Positions 25,921 through 35,300 of a stretch of DNA of 64,000 nt are shown one piece after another. Made by a program: the position numbers and the translations under genes. The stretch lies in the NCBI RefSeq assembly GCF_900460065.1, contig NZ_UAVD01000028.1, positions 372,001 to 436,000 of the forward strand, written 5' to 3'. The DNA is from Streptomyces griseus. GTDB lineage: Bacteria > Actinomycetota > Actinomycetes > Streptomycetales > Streptomycetaceae. Under the pieces are notes generated by a model. That model saw only the letters and a program-made list of their open reading frames with translations, was not told the DNA's origin and made no database searches. Position 1 is the first letter of the stretch, and each line of letters begins with the position of its first letter.

Positions 25921-26087
25921 CGTGTGGCTCTCCGGTCTCCGGTCGTAGCGGTCGGTGTTCGCCATCCTGTCCCGCGCCGGGGAGGAAGGCCAGCGAGTTC
26001 CCCCTCCCGGGGCGGGCCCGGGGGTGGGAACAACGGCCCGCCCCGCGTCGCTGCCGTAGAGGCGGCCCCGAAGGCCGGAAAGCGTCT

Positions 26088-26104
26088 GATCGCTCAGAGC
26101 GAAC
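26088..26104. promoter_or_regulatory. ClgR-like box upstream of lon
   Basis: GATCGC-TCAGA-GCGAAC matches the ClgR pattern GTTCGC-N5-GCGAAC with 1 mismatch in the left arm; the flanking bases T and A extend the match. ClgR activates clp and lon genes in Streptomyces. It lies 75 bases upstream of the lon start. Confidence 0.6.
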
Positions 26105-26136
26105 AAGCGATGGGGAACATTCGGCGGCTCAGGAGC

Positions 26137-26157
26137 ATTGAGTCGACATAGCTCAAC
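26137..26157. promoter_or_regulatory. HAIR-like HspR box upstream of lon
   Basis: ATTGAGT-N7-GCTCAAC matches the HspR operator HAIR (CTTGAGT-N7-ACTCAAG) at 11 of 14 positions with the exact 7-base spacer. lon is known as a member of the HspR regulon in Streptomyces. It lies 22 bases before the lon start, where a repressor would block the promoter. Confidence 0.65.
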
Positions 26158-26178
26158 TTGCCTGCCGAAGGGGAGATC

Positions 26179-28593
26179 ATGACTAACGAGTCCGAGGCGT
26201 TCACACCGATCGACCTGCCCGTGCTGCCGCTCGACGACGAGGTCGTCCTGCCCGGCATGGTGGTGCCGCTCGACCTGTCCGACACCGAGGTGCGCGCCGC
26301 CGTCGAGGCCGCGCAGGCCGCGGCCCGCCCCGGCGGCAAGCCCCAGGTGCTGCTGGTCCCGCGGATCGACGGCACGTACACGGGGACCGGTGTCCTCGGC
26401 GTCGTCGAGCAGGTCGGACGCCTGTCGGACGGCGACCCGGGCGCACTCATCCGGGCCCGTGACCGGGTCCGCATCGGCGCCGGTACCAGCGGCCCCGGCC
26501 GGGCGCTCTGGGTCGAGGGGACCGTGCTGGAGACCGCCGCCCCCGACCCCCTGCCCGGGTCCGCCGCCGAGCTGGTCAAGGAGTACAAGGCGCTCGCCAC
26601 CAGCTGGCTGAAGAAGCGCGGCGCCTGGCAGGTCGTGGACCGGGTCCAGCAGATCGACGACCTCTCCGCGCTCGCCGACAACTCCGGATACTCTCCGTTC
26701 CTCACCACCGCCCAGAAGGTCCAGCTCCTGGAGACCGTGGACCCGATCGCCCGGCTGAAGCTCGCCATCCAGTGGCTGAGCGAGCACCTCGCCGAGCAGG
26801 ACGTGGCCGAATCCATCGCCAAGGACGTCCAGGAGGGCGTCGACAAGCAGCAGCGCGAGTTCCTGCTGCGCCGCCAGCTCGACGCGGTGCGCAAGGAGCT
26901 CTCCGAGCTCAACGGCGACCCGGAGGACGAGTCCGACGACTACCGGGCCCGTGTCGAGGCCGCCGACCTCCCCGAGCACGTCCGCGAGGCCGCGCTCAAG
27001 GAGGTCGAGAAGCTGGAGCGGGCCAGCGACCAGTCGCCCGAGGGCTCCTGGATCCGCACCTGGCTGGACACCGTCCTCGAACTGCCCTGGACCGAGCGGA
27101 CCGAGGACGCCTACGACATCCGCGGCGCCCAGGAGGTCCTGGACGCCGAGCACGCCGGCCTCGCCGACGTGAAGGAGCGCATCACCGAGTACCTCGCGGT
27201 GCGCAAGCGCCGCGCCGACCGGGGCCTCGGCGTCGTCGGCGGGCGGCGCGGCGGTGCGGTCCTGGCCCTCGTCGGCCCGCCCGGCGTCGGCAAGACCTCG
27301 CTCGGCGAGTCCGTCGCGCACGCCATGGGCCGCAAGTTCGTCCGCGTCGCGCTCGGCGGCGTCCGGGACGAGGCGGAGATCCGCGGCCACCGGCGTACGT
27401 ACGTGGGCGCGCTCCCCGGCCGGATCGTGCGGGCCGTCAAGGAGGCCGGTTCGATGAACCCGGTCGTCCTGCTCGACGAGATCGACAAGGTCGGCTCCGA
27501 CTTCCGGGGCGACCCGGCCGCCGCCCTCCTCGAAGTCCTCGACCCGGCCCAGAACCACACCTTCCGCGACCACTACCTGGAGGTCGAGCTCGACCTCAGC
27601 GACGTGGTCTTCCTGGCCACCGCCAACGTGCTCGAAGCCATCCCGGAGGCCCTGCTCGACCGCATGGAGCTGGTCCGCCTCGACGGCTACACCGAGGACG
27701 AGAAGGTCGTCATCGCCCGGGACCACCTGCTCCCGCGCCAGCTGGAGCGGGCCGGCCTGGAGAAGGACGAGGTGGCCCTGGAGGAGTCCGCCCTGCGCAA
27801 GCTGGCCGGCGAGTACACCCGCGAGGCGGGCGTACGGAACCTGGAGCGGTCGGTCGCCCGGCTGCTCCGCAAGGTCGCGGCCCAGCACGAGCTGGGCGAC
27901 CGCGAGCTGCCGTTCACGGTGACCGACGCCGATCTGCGCGGCCTCATCGGCCGTCCGCACCACGTGCCCGAGTCCGCCCAGGACCCGGCCGGGCGCCGCA
28001 CCGCCGTGCCGGGCGTGGCCACCGGACTCGCGGTGACCGGTGCGGGTGGAGACGTCCTCTTCGTCGAGGCGTCGCTCGCCGACCCGGAGACCGGGGCGTC
28101 CGGACTGACCCTGACCGGTCAGCTCGGGGACGTCATGAAGGAGTCGGCGCAGATCGCGCTGAGCTTCCTGCGGTCGCACGGCGCCGAGCTGGAGCTGCCG
28201 GTCGCGGACCTCAAGGACCGGGGGGTGCACATCCACTTCCCGGCGGGCGCGGTCCCCAAGGACGGTCCGAGCGCCGGCATCACGCTGACGACCGCCCTGG
28301 CCTCGCTGCTCTCGGGACGCCTCGTCCGCACGGATGTGGCGATGACCGGTGAGGTGTCGCTGACCGGACGGGTGCTGCCGATCGGCGGCCTCAAGCAGAA
28401 GCTGCTGGCCGCCCACCGCGCGGGCATCACCACCGTGGTGATCCCCCAGCGCAACGAGGCCGACCTGGACGACGTCCCGGCCGAGGTGCTGGAGAAGCTG
28501 GACGTCCACCCGGTCACCGACGTCCGCCAAGTGCTGGAGATCGCCCTCGCCCCGGCCACGGCCCCGGCCGGAAGGGTCCCGGCCGCGGCCTGA
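26179..28593 (+). CDS. lon: ATP-dependent Lon protease
   Basis: An 804-residue LonA protease that degrades misfolded and regulatory proteins. N-terminal substrate domain begins LPVLPLDDEVVLPGMVVPL; the AAA+ domain has Walker A VGPPGVGKTSLG (366-373), Walker B VVLLDEIDKVGSDF and sensor motifs; the proteolytic domain has Ser698 in PKDGPSAGIT and Lys741 in GGLKQKLLAAHRAG, the known Ser-Lys dyad with the family's 43-residue spacing. ATG at 26179 follows GGGGAG, fixing the start 7 codons inside the longer frame. ClgR-like and HAIR-like sites upstream fit dual stress control. A terminator follows. Confidence 0.98.
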   Translation: MTNESEAFTPIDLPVLPLDDEVVLPGMVVPLDLSDTEVRAAVEAAQAAARPGGKPQVLLVPRIDGTYTGTGVLGVVEQVGRLSDGDPGALIRARDRVRIGAGTSGPGRALWVEGTVLETAAPDPLPGSAAELVKEYKALATSWLKKRGAWQVVDRVQQIDDLSALADNSGYSPFLTTAQKVQLLETVDPIARLKLAIQWLSEHLAEQDVAESIAKDVQEGVDKQQREFLLRRQLDAVRKELSELNGDPEDESDDYRARVEAADLPEHVREAALKEVEKLERASDQSPEGSWIRTWLDTVLELPWTERTEDAYDIRGAQEVLDAEHAGLADVKERITEYLAVRKRRADRGLGVVGGRRGGAVLALVGPPGVGKTSLGESVAHAMGRKFVRVALGGVRDEAEIRGHRRTYVGALPGRIVRAVKEAGSMNPVVLLDEIDKVGSDFRGDPAAALLEVLDPAQNHTFRDHYLEVELDLSDVVFLATANVLEAIPEALLDRMELVRLDGYTEDEKVVIARDHLLPRQLERAGLEKDEVALEESALRKLAGEYTREAGVRNLERSVARLLRKVAAQHELGDRELPFTVTDADLRGLIGRPHHVPESAQDPAGRRTAVPGVATGLAVTGAGGDVLFVEASLADPETGASGLTLTGQLGDVMKESAQIALSFLRSHGAELELPVADLKDRGVHIHFPAGAVPKDGPSAGITLTTALASLLSGRLVRTDVAMTGEVSLTGRVLPIGGLKQKLLAAHRAGITTVVIPQRNEADLDDVPAEVLEKLDVHPVTDVRQVLEIALAPATAPAGRVPAAA

Positions 28594-28608
28594 GTGCCGT
28601 ACGCCGGC

Positions 28609-28648
28609 GAACGGCCCGCTCCCCGAGTCGACGGGGGGCGGGCCGTTC
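28609..28648 (+). terminator. Terminator after lon
   Basis: GAACGGCCCGCTCCCC pairs with GGGG..CGGGCCGTTC (with a small G bulge) around GAGTCGAC, 15 bases after the lon stop and before the convergent deacetylase gene. Confidence 0.85.
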
Positions 28649-28667
28649 CGTGTGCCGTACGTACCGG

Positions 28668-29432
28668 TCAGGGGCGGTAGATCGTGCCCGGCTCCGGCAC
28701 GGCGGGAGCCATCAGCTCCGGGACGGTCACGAAGGTGTAGCCGTCCTTCTGGAGCGCGTCGATGATCCCGGGCACGGCGGGCACGGTGCCCTTGTAGATG
28801 TCGTGCAGCAGGATGATGCCGTCCTTGCCCGCCTGGTCCAGGATCCGCTTCTCGATCAGCGCGGAGTCGTTCGTCGAGTAGTCCTTGGCGGTGGCGCTCC
28901 ACAGGACCTGGGAGAGCCCCAGGTCCTTGCTGATGTCCGAGACGGTGTCGTCGGTGCGGCCCTGCGGCGGGCGCATCAGGGTGGGCTGCTTGCCGGTGAT
29001 CTTCTCGATGGCCAGCTGGGTCTTCTCCAGCTCGGCGCGTATCGCGTCCGGCTTCTGGTCGGTCAGGACCTTGTGCGTCCAGGTGTGGTTGGCGACCTCG
29101 TGGCCCTCGTCCGCGATGCGCCGCACCACCTCGGGGTACTTGACGACGTGGTGCTTGCCCAGCAGGAAGAAGGTGGCGTGCACCTTCTTCTCCTTGAGGA
29201 TGTCCAGCAGCCGCGGAGTGTCCTTGCCCGGACCCGCGTCGAAGGTCAGGGCGATGCACTTGGCCTTGCGGCAGTCCGCCGGCCCGAAGGAGCCCTTGGC
29301 GTCGGACGCCGCCTCCCCGCGTGCCGAGCCCGGCGCCGTGGTGTCCATGGAGCAGCCGCTCAACGTCAGTGTGAGCGCCGTCACCAGGGCCGCGGTCAAC
29401 CCCATCGTGGACGACGGCATCTTTCTGGGCAC
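28668..29432 (-). CDS. Lipoprotein polysaccharide deacetylase, NodB domain
   Basis: A 254-residue exported lipoprotein: lipobox TLSGC with Cys27. The NodB domain has all five motifs: LTFDAGP (Asp65), the metal-binding His116 and His120 in ANHTWTH, RPPQG, a Trp/Ala motif and ILLHDIY. The second Asp of the usual TFDDGP motif is Ala, which is common in active relatives. It probably removes acetyl groups from peptidoglycan or another wall sugar at the membrane surface. GTG at 29432 follows GAGGAG by 9 bases; ATG at 29420 would also work. It is the second minus-strand envelope gene next to the GH25 gene, but the 163-base gap with repeats suggests its own promoter. Confidence 0.92.
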   Translation of the reverse strand: MPRKMPSSTMGLTAALVTALTLTLSGCSMDTTAPGSARGEAASDAKGSFGPADCRKAKCIALTFDAGPGKDTPRLLDILKEKKVHATFFLLGKHHVVKYPEVVRRIADEGHEVANHTWTHKVLTDQKPDAIRAELEKTQLAIEKITGKQPTLMRPPQGRTDDTVSDISKDLGLSQVLWSATAKDYSTNDSALIEKRILDQAGKDGIILLHDIYKGTVPAVPGIIDALQKDGYTFVTVPELMAPAVPEPGTIYRP

Positions 29433-29461
29433 GACACATCACTCCTCTGCGCGGGGAAATC

Positions 29462-29509
29462 CCGCACAGGTGTGCGGTACACCGAGGACTATACATCGTG
29501 CGTATACAT
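29462..29509. promoter_or_regulatory. Operator-like repeats upstream of the deacetylase gene
   Basis: Three signals in one promoter region: an inverted repeat CCGCACA-GG-TGTGCGG (29462-29477) and two direct TATACAT copies (29490-29496 and 29503-29509, 13-base period). These are AT-rich islands in a G+C-rich region, so they may hold both promoter and operator. Confidence 0.4.
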
Positions 29510-29595
29510 GCGGTGCATAGTGGGGGATCCGCCCGCGGGGAGCCCCGGTGACCTGGGGTGCGGTCGCCGGGGCGGGTCGAGCGGTCGGTGCGGGG

Positions 29596-30441
29596 TCAGC
29601 CGTTGGCCAGCGCCTGTACGCGGTCGAGGGCGCCGTTGAAGCGGTTGTGGTCGCCGACCGTCGGGCCGGTCGAGGTGTACTGCCACATGGTGTGGAAGCC
29701 CCAGCCGGCGGGCAGCTCGCCGACGGTCGTGTTGTACCGGGCGACCCACAGCGGGTTGGTGGCGCCGAAGCCCGCGTTGTTGCCGGTGCAGTCCTTCCAC
29801 CAGCTGGTCGCGGTGTAGATCACCGCGTCCCGGCCGGTGCGCGCGCGGTAGGTGTTCGTGAAGTCGCGGATCCAGTTGACCATCGCCGCCTGGCTGAGGC
29901 CGTAGCACTGGGCGCCGTACGGATTCCACTCGATGTCGAGCACGCCCGGCAGGGTCTTCCCGTCCCGCGACCAGCCGCCCCCGTTGTCCACGAAGTAGTG
30001 CGCCTGCGCGGCGCCGCTCGTCGTGTTCGGGGTGGCGAAGTGGTACGCGCCGCGGATCATGCCGACGCCGTACGAACCGTTGTACTGCTGCCCGAAGTAG
30101 GGGTTCTTGTAGTAGGTCCCCTCGGTGGCCTTCACGTAGGCCCACTTCACCCCGCTGTTCCACAGCGTCGCCCAGGCCACGTTGCCCTGGTGGCTGCTGA
30201 CGTCCACGCCCTCGGTCTGGGCGGCCCGGGAGTCGCGCGGCAGGCCGCCCTGTCCGTCGTGCTCGATGACGCCCTGGCCCATCCTGGCGGTGCCGCGCGC
30301 GGGGGCGTCGCCGGACGGGGCCGCGGCGCCGGCCGCGCCGGGCAGGGTCAGGAGGAGGGCGAGGGCGGCCAGGAGCGTCCCCGCGGCGGCGAGGCGAGGG
30401 CGGCGGGGCGTGCGGGGCGGAGCGGATCTGTGCACAGGCAT
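29596..30441 (-). CDS. Secreted GH25 lysozyme
   Basis: A 281-residue exported muramidase: basic N-terminus, hydrophobic core 20-38 and AxA cleavage near 40. The GH25 domain starts at EGVDVSSHQG with Asp80, continues with WAYVKATEGTYY and has the catalytic pair D169-I-E171 in LPGVLDIEWNPYG, and ends with WVARYNTT...WQYTSTG. Enzymes of this family cut the MurNAc-GlcNAc bond, including O-acetylated chains (cellosyl-type). No wall-binding domain is attached. ATG 30441 follows GGAGG. A 27-base perfect inverted repeat lies 73 bases upstream, between it and the divergent marR gene. Confidence 0.93.
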   Translation of the reverse strand: MPVHRSAPPRTPRRPRLAAAGTLLAALALLLTLPGAAGAAAPSGDAPARGTARMGQGVIEHDGQGGLPRDSRAAQTEGVDVSSHQGNVAWATLWNSGVKWAYVKATEGTYYKNPYFGQQYNGSYGVGMIRGAYHFATPNTTSGAAQAHYFVDNGGGWSRDGKTLPGVLDIEWNPYGAQCYGLSQAAMVNWIRDFTNTYRARTGRDAVIYTATSWWKDCTGNNAGFGATNPLWVARYNTTVGELPAGWGFHTMWQYTSTGPTVGDHNRFNGALDRVQALANG

Positions 30442-30513
30442 GAGCGTGCCTCCGAGGTGGGTGGGGCCGGGAGGAGCATGGGTGCGGGCGCGGGGTGCCG
30501 GGACGGGGCGCAC

Positions 30514-30540
30514 TCATGACATGGTGTGTCCATGTCATGA
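30514..30540. promoter_or_regulatory. Perfect 11-base-arm inverted repeat between GH25 and marR genes
   Basis: Arms TCATGACATGG (30514-30524) and CCATGTCATGA (30530-30540) pair perfectly around TGTGT. Length and symmetry are exceptional for chance. It sits in a divergent intergenic region 73 bases from the GH25 start and 159 bases from the MarR start, so it is probably an operator; it is not positioned as a terminator. Confidence 0.6.
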
Positions 30541-30698
30541 ATACCGTCGTCGCTGACGCTACGCACGTAGACCCGGGGTGCGGAAGGGGGCCAGGCCGCC
30601 GCCGTTGGTCTACTCCTGCGAAATACTGGCCGAACTGCGGCGTTGACCGGTCGCGGAAGAAACTTTCATCGGCAGGAAACCGTACGAGGGGTACTGAC

Positions 30699-31181
30699 GT
30701 GCGCGGGAACGACAGCGGGCCGGAGCCGGGCGCTACGGACGGAAGTGGTGTGGACCACGAATTTCTCTCGCTGGAGCGTGAGTTGGCCGTGTTCCTGCGC
30801 CGGGCGCGCGCCACCTCGGGAGACATGGCCCGCGAGGTCCACCCCGAACTGGAGCCGGCCGCCTACGGCCTGCTCGTCCGCCTGGAGGAGGCGGGCCGTC
30901 AGCGGGCCACGGAGCTGGCCGCCTACTTCGGCGTCGGCAAGGCCACCATGAGCCGCCAGCTGCACTCCCTGGAGAACCTCGGGCTGGTGGCCCGCGAACC
31001 CGACCCGGCCGACGGGCGGGCCTGGCTCGTCCACCTCACCGACGACGGCCTGGCCCGCTTCCGCAGCGTCCGGGACGCCCGCCGGGGACGCTACGTGCGC
31101 AAACTGGCCGACTGGGACCGGGCCGAGGTCGCCGAACTGGCCCGGCTCCTGCACCAGCTGAACGCCCGCGCCGAGAGCTGA
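30699..31181 (+). CDS. MarR-family transcriptional regulator
   Basis: A 160-residue winged-helix regulator. The dimer helix EFLSLERELAVFLRRARAT leads into LEPAAYGLLVRLEEAG, RATELAAYFGVGKATMSRQLHSLENLGLV (recognition helix KATMSRQLHSL) and the wing EPDPADGRAWLVHLT. GTG at 30699 has GAGGGG 7 bases upstream; the frame is open upstream but without coding character. MarR proteins usually repress adjacent genes and respond to phenolic ligands or oxidants. No Cys is seen, which argues against a thiol switch. Its target may include itself and the divergent GH25 gene. Confidence 0.9.
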   Translation: MRGNDSGPEPGATDGSGVDHEFLSLERELAVFLRRARATSGDMAREVHPELEPAAYGLLVRLEEAGRQRATELAAYFGVGKATMSRQLHSLENLGLVAREPDPADGRAWLVHLTDDGLARFRSVRDARRGRYVRKLADWDRAEVAELARLLHQLNARAES

Positions 31182-31199
31182 GCCCGCCCGCCGTCGGCC

Positions 31200-31994
31200 T
31201 CAGTCCAGCTCCACCAGGAGCGCGGTGGCGTCGTCGTGCGTCTTGCCGCGCCGCAGCCGTACGCGCCCGGCCGCCGCGTCGGCGTCCTCCAGCTCCCGCA
31301 CCCGGTCGATCAGCCCCCGGGGCCCGGCCTTCCGCAGCAGCCCGAGCACGTCCGTCCAGTCGCCCTCGCCGAACACCTCCGTCCAGCGGGTCGCGCCGTC
31401 CGTGAGCGCGGCGAGCGCCCGGACGTCGGCCGCCGGGGTGCTGCCCGTCACCGCGCGCGCTGCTACTGAGGGGTCGGCGGCTGCGGTGAAGAAGCCGCCC
31501 TCCTTGTTGCGCACCGTGGAATCGGCGATCTCGTTCGAGGCGAGCGAGCCCGGCGGCAGCCGGTCCAGCCGGTCGTCGAGGACCGCCCGGACCGCACCGT
31601 CGGGGGACTCCAGCAACAGGGCCGAGTCGGAGAGCACCAGGTGCTCGATCGCGCGTTCGTCCCAACGCGCCAGAACCACGGTCGCCTGAGGCGTACGCAC
31701 GTGAGAAAGGTCACAGGTGACTCGATGCGTGTCGGCTGTACGGGAGATGGCCTCGGCCAGGACCTCGGTCAGGGTCAGGTCGGGGCGGGAACCGGACAGT
31801 TCCACCAGCGCGCCGCCCAGCCGTGCGGTGAACCACGGGACCGAGTGCACACAACCGTCGTCCCCCGGCGGCGGGGTGACGCCGTCGAGCAGCACCAGGA
31901 CACCTCCCTGGCCGGACGCGGGCAGGACCCCGGAGACCCAGTCCTCGTTGGGGCGTTCGGGGCTTCCGGGCGCGGTGGCGAGTTCGATGCGCAT
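31200..31994 (-). CDS. PP2C-like phosphatase domain protein
   Basis: A 264-residue protein with PP2C-type metal motifs: NEDW (motif 1), VLLDGV (motif 2), ALTDGA (motif 8) and HDDATALLVEL at the C-terminus (motif 11), all holding acidic residues for metal. The sequence is more divergent than canonical PstP-like phosphatases and has no membrane anchor, so activity is likely but not certain. It could reverse Ser/Thr phosphorylation. ATG 31994 starts the conserved MRIELATAPGSPERPNED. It is convergent with marR, 18 bases apart. Confidence 0.78.
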   Translation of the reverse strand: MRIELATAPGSPERPNEDWVSGVLPASGQGGVLVLLDGVTPPPGDDGCVHSVPWFTARLGGALVELSGSRPDLTLTEVLAEAISRTADTHRVTCDLSHVRTPQATVVLARWDERAIEHLVLSDSALLLESPDGAVRAVLDDRLDRLPPGSLASNEIADSTVRNKEGGFFTAAADPSVAARAVTGSTPAADVRALAALTDGATRWTEVFGEGDWTDVLGLLRKAGPRGLIDRVRELEDADAAAGRVRLRRGKTHDDATALLVELD

Positions 31995-32330
31995 GCCGCC
32001 AGTCTGCACGAGCCCTTCACCATCTCCGCACGCGACCGGAAATGGCCTGTACCAGCAGGTCAACGAGGGCGCGCGGGGTGGAGGGGGCGGCTCCGGACCG
32101 ATGCGGGCGGGCATCCTGCCAAAGGCGGAGCGGAACTTCCACCCCGCGGCCCACGCATGGTCAGGGGCGCACCGGGGGAGACTTGTTCGCCAACTCCAGA
32201 GTGATGTTCACTCCTTCGAGTGGCGGAGCGGTTGATGCGCGCCCCCCTCTCAAAAGCGCTGGAATGGTCAGAAGCCGTACCAGGAGCGGGGCGCCCTTCC
32301 ACGTGACCGTGCGTCACCTCTGCTTCAAGG
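31995..32330. promoter_or_regulatory. 336-base region upstream of the conservon, two palindromes
   Basis: No gene is evident. It separates the divergent PP2C-like gene and cvnA. Two perfect inverted repeats stand out: GAGTGA-TGT-TCACTC at 32199-32213 and GTGAC-CGTGC-GTCAC at 32303-32317, the latter 13 bases before the cvnA start. The first contains AGTGA..TCAC, resembling an early description of BldD sites (AGTGA-n-TCACC). They are likely operators for the conservon. Confidence 0.45.
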
Positions 32331-35300
32331 GTGGACGAGTCAAGATTGCGAGCACCGGTGCAGAAGAAGCGGCCGCGGAGCAAGGGCACGACGCGCGACG
32401 GTTCCGGGGCGACGCCTCCGGCACCCGGCGCGGACAAGCGGACCGTGCGGGTGCGCAGCCGACTGGTGGCCGGAGTGGCGGTCGTCGGCGTCATCGTCGT
32501 GGCGGCGGGCGCCCCCGCCGTGTTCGGGGCCTCCGCCGATCTGACCGAGTCCCAGCGGCTGGTCACCCTCGCCGAGCTGAACCAGCAGGCGGTCACCCTC
32601 GGGCACTCCCTCGCCGACGAGCGTGACGCGATCACCGCGTACATCGCCGACGGCCGGGACGAGAAGGCCGACGACAGCGCCGACGCGAAGAACCGCGCCG
32701 CCCGCACCACCCGCGTCGACCAGCAGATCGACGAGATCCACGAGGCGGCCCCCGCGGCCCTGCGCCGCGACCTCTCGACGGTCCCCTCGCTCCGCCGTGA
32801 AGCGCTGACCGGCAAGGGCTCCGCCCTGGAGGCGCACCAGGCGTACTCCGACGTCATCGCCAAGCTGCGCGGCATCGCCGCCGAACTGGCGGAGAAGACC
32901 CCGCCGCGCGCCGCCGACGCCACCCGGGCCCCGCTCACCCTCGGAGGCGCGTCCGAACAGGCCTCCGCCACCCGCGGGCTCCTCCTCGCCGCGCTCGCCG
33001 TGCCGAGCCCCGAGCCGACGACCCCGCAGACGGACCCCTTCACCGGGCTGCCCGTGCAGACCCAGGACGAGGACGACACCCGGGCCGGCCGCGAACGCGA
33101 CGAGCTGAGCGCCGCCGCCCAGCAGGCCCGCGTCCGGGAGCTCGCGGCGCTGGCCGACTTCGACCAGGCGGCGGACCCGGAGGCCCGCGACAAGCTCGCC
33201 GCCACCGTCACCGGGTCCCAGGTCAACGACGCGGAGAAGTACCTCACCCGCCTCACCGACCGCCCCGAGCTCTCGGAGGCGGAGCGCGGGATCAGCCCCA
33301 AGAAGCTGGAGGCCGCGCTCTCCGCCCGCGTCGACCGGATGCGCAGCGTCGAGTCGGCCCTGACCACCGGCCAGGTCCAGCATCTGGAGGGCCTCCGCGA
33401 CGACGACGTCACCGCCCTCGAACTGAGCATCGCCCTGCTCGGTGGCTGCTTCCTGCTCGCCGTCGGCGTCTCCACGGCCGTCGCCCGCACCCTCACCCAG
33501 CCGCTCGCCGTCCTGCGTATCGGCGCCGCGCGCCTCGCCGAGGACCCCGAGGGCGCCGAACCGGTCCGCTACACCGGCCGCAACGACGAGTTCGCCCAGG
33601 TCGTCCGGTCGATGAACGCCCTGCACGGCAGGCTCGCCGGCCTCCACCAGGACCTCGGCGGACGGGTCGGGAGCCTCACCGACGAACGGTCCAAGCTGAT
33701 CGCGGGCCGCGAGGCCCTCGTCGCCGAGCGGGCCGAACTCCAGAAGAAGACCACCGAGCTGGCCACCCAGCTGGAGCAGCTGCGGAACACCGTCAACCAC
33801 ACCTTCGTCAACCTCTCCCTGCGCACCCTCGGACTGGTCGAGCGGCAGCTCGGCGTCATCGAGGGCCTGGAGGAGCGCGAGCAGGACCCGGAGCGGCTGG
33901 CCACCCTGTTCAAGCTGGACCACATGGCCACGGTCATGCGCCGCCACAGCGAGAACATGCTGGTCCTCGCCGGGGCCGAGCACGGCCACGGGCACGCCGG
34001 ACCGATCCCGCTGGTCGACGTGGCGCGCGCGGCCGTCAGCGAGATCGAGCGGTACGAGCGGGTCACCATCCAGTCCCTGCCGCCGCACGCCCAGATCGCC
34101 GGATTCGCCGCCGACGACCTCAGCCACCTCCTCGCCGAACTGCTGGAGAACGCGACCTCCTTCTCGCCGCCCGACTCCCAGGTCGAGCTCTCCGGCTGGC
34201 TGCTGGAGAGCGGCGAGGTGATGCTCTCCGTGTCGGACGCGGGCATCGGCATGTCGACGGTCCGGATGGGCGAACTCAATGCCAGGCTGGCCGACCCGGC
34301 CTCGTTCGAGCCGGGGGAGCGGCACATCGACATGACCGGGGCCGGACTCGGCCTCCAGGTCACGTCGTTGCTGGCCGCCCGGCACGGAGTGCGGGTCCAG
34401 TTGCGCGAGCAGAAGGGGAGTGGTGTGACGGCCGTCGTCGTTCTGCCGAGCGCCCTGCTGCCCAACTCCCTGCCCGCCGCCTCGCCGCCCGCCGTGCAGC
34501 TTCCCGGCGACGCGCCCACGCTCAACCTGCCGGGCTCGGTCGCCGAGGCGAACTCCAACGCCCTCCCCAGCCGTTCACCGCTGGCGCCCCCGGCGTCCGG
34601 GCCCGAGACGCCGACGGAGCCGACGCCTGCAGCGACACCGGCTCCGGAGCCCGGGGCGGCCCCGGACGCGGAAGCGGAGAGCGCCCCCGAGAGGGCCGGC
34701 GAGCCCCTGCCCGCCGACCCGCTGATCGTCGCCGCCGAGCGGACGATCCGCGAGAACGCGGCGGCCGAGGACACCGCAGCCGACGAGCGCCCGGAAGCCT
34801 CCGCCGTACCGCCGCGGGAGCAGGAGCAGGAGCAGGAGGCGCGGCGATCGGCCGCCGAGGCCGGAACGGACGTCGGGCCCGAAGCGGCGGACGAGGACGG
34901 GCCCGGAACCGAGGACCGGCCCGGAGCCGGAGCCGAGTCGGACTCCGAGATCACCCTTCAGGTCCGCCTCCCGAAGCCTCCCCCGGCCCCCGCCGACCCG
35001 GTGGCCCCCACGGCTCCGGACGCCCCGGCGACAGGGGGCGCCCCGGCCGGGCCCGGCACCGCCGACCCGTACGCGATCGGCCCCGACCGCCACGAGCGCC
35101 CGGCCGAGGACGGCCCCGGGGGCCAGGACCCGGACGGACCCGCGTTCCGCCCCGCGCCCCACGCCGAGGCGGCCCCGGCCCCCGCGGACACCGTCCCCGG
35201 CCCCCGCCGCCCCGAGGCGGCGCGAATCACCGACAAGGGGCTGCCGAAGCGCACGCCCAAGGTGGTCCGGCCCGACGCGACACCCGCCCCCGGGCGCACC

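Noticed and set aside
25192-29496. 1434-codon minus-strand frame running from the spermidine-synthase-like gene through lon and the deacetylase
   Set aside because: Only its 3' part (25192-25920) is a real gene; the rest is an antisense shadow of lon with no family features.
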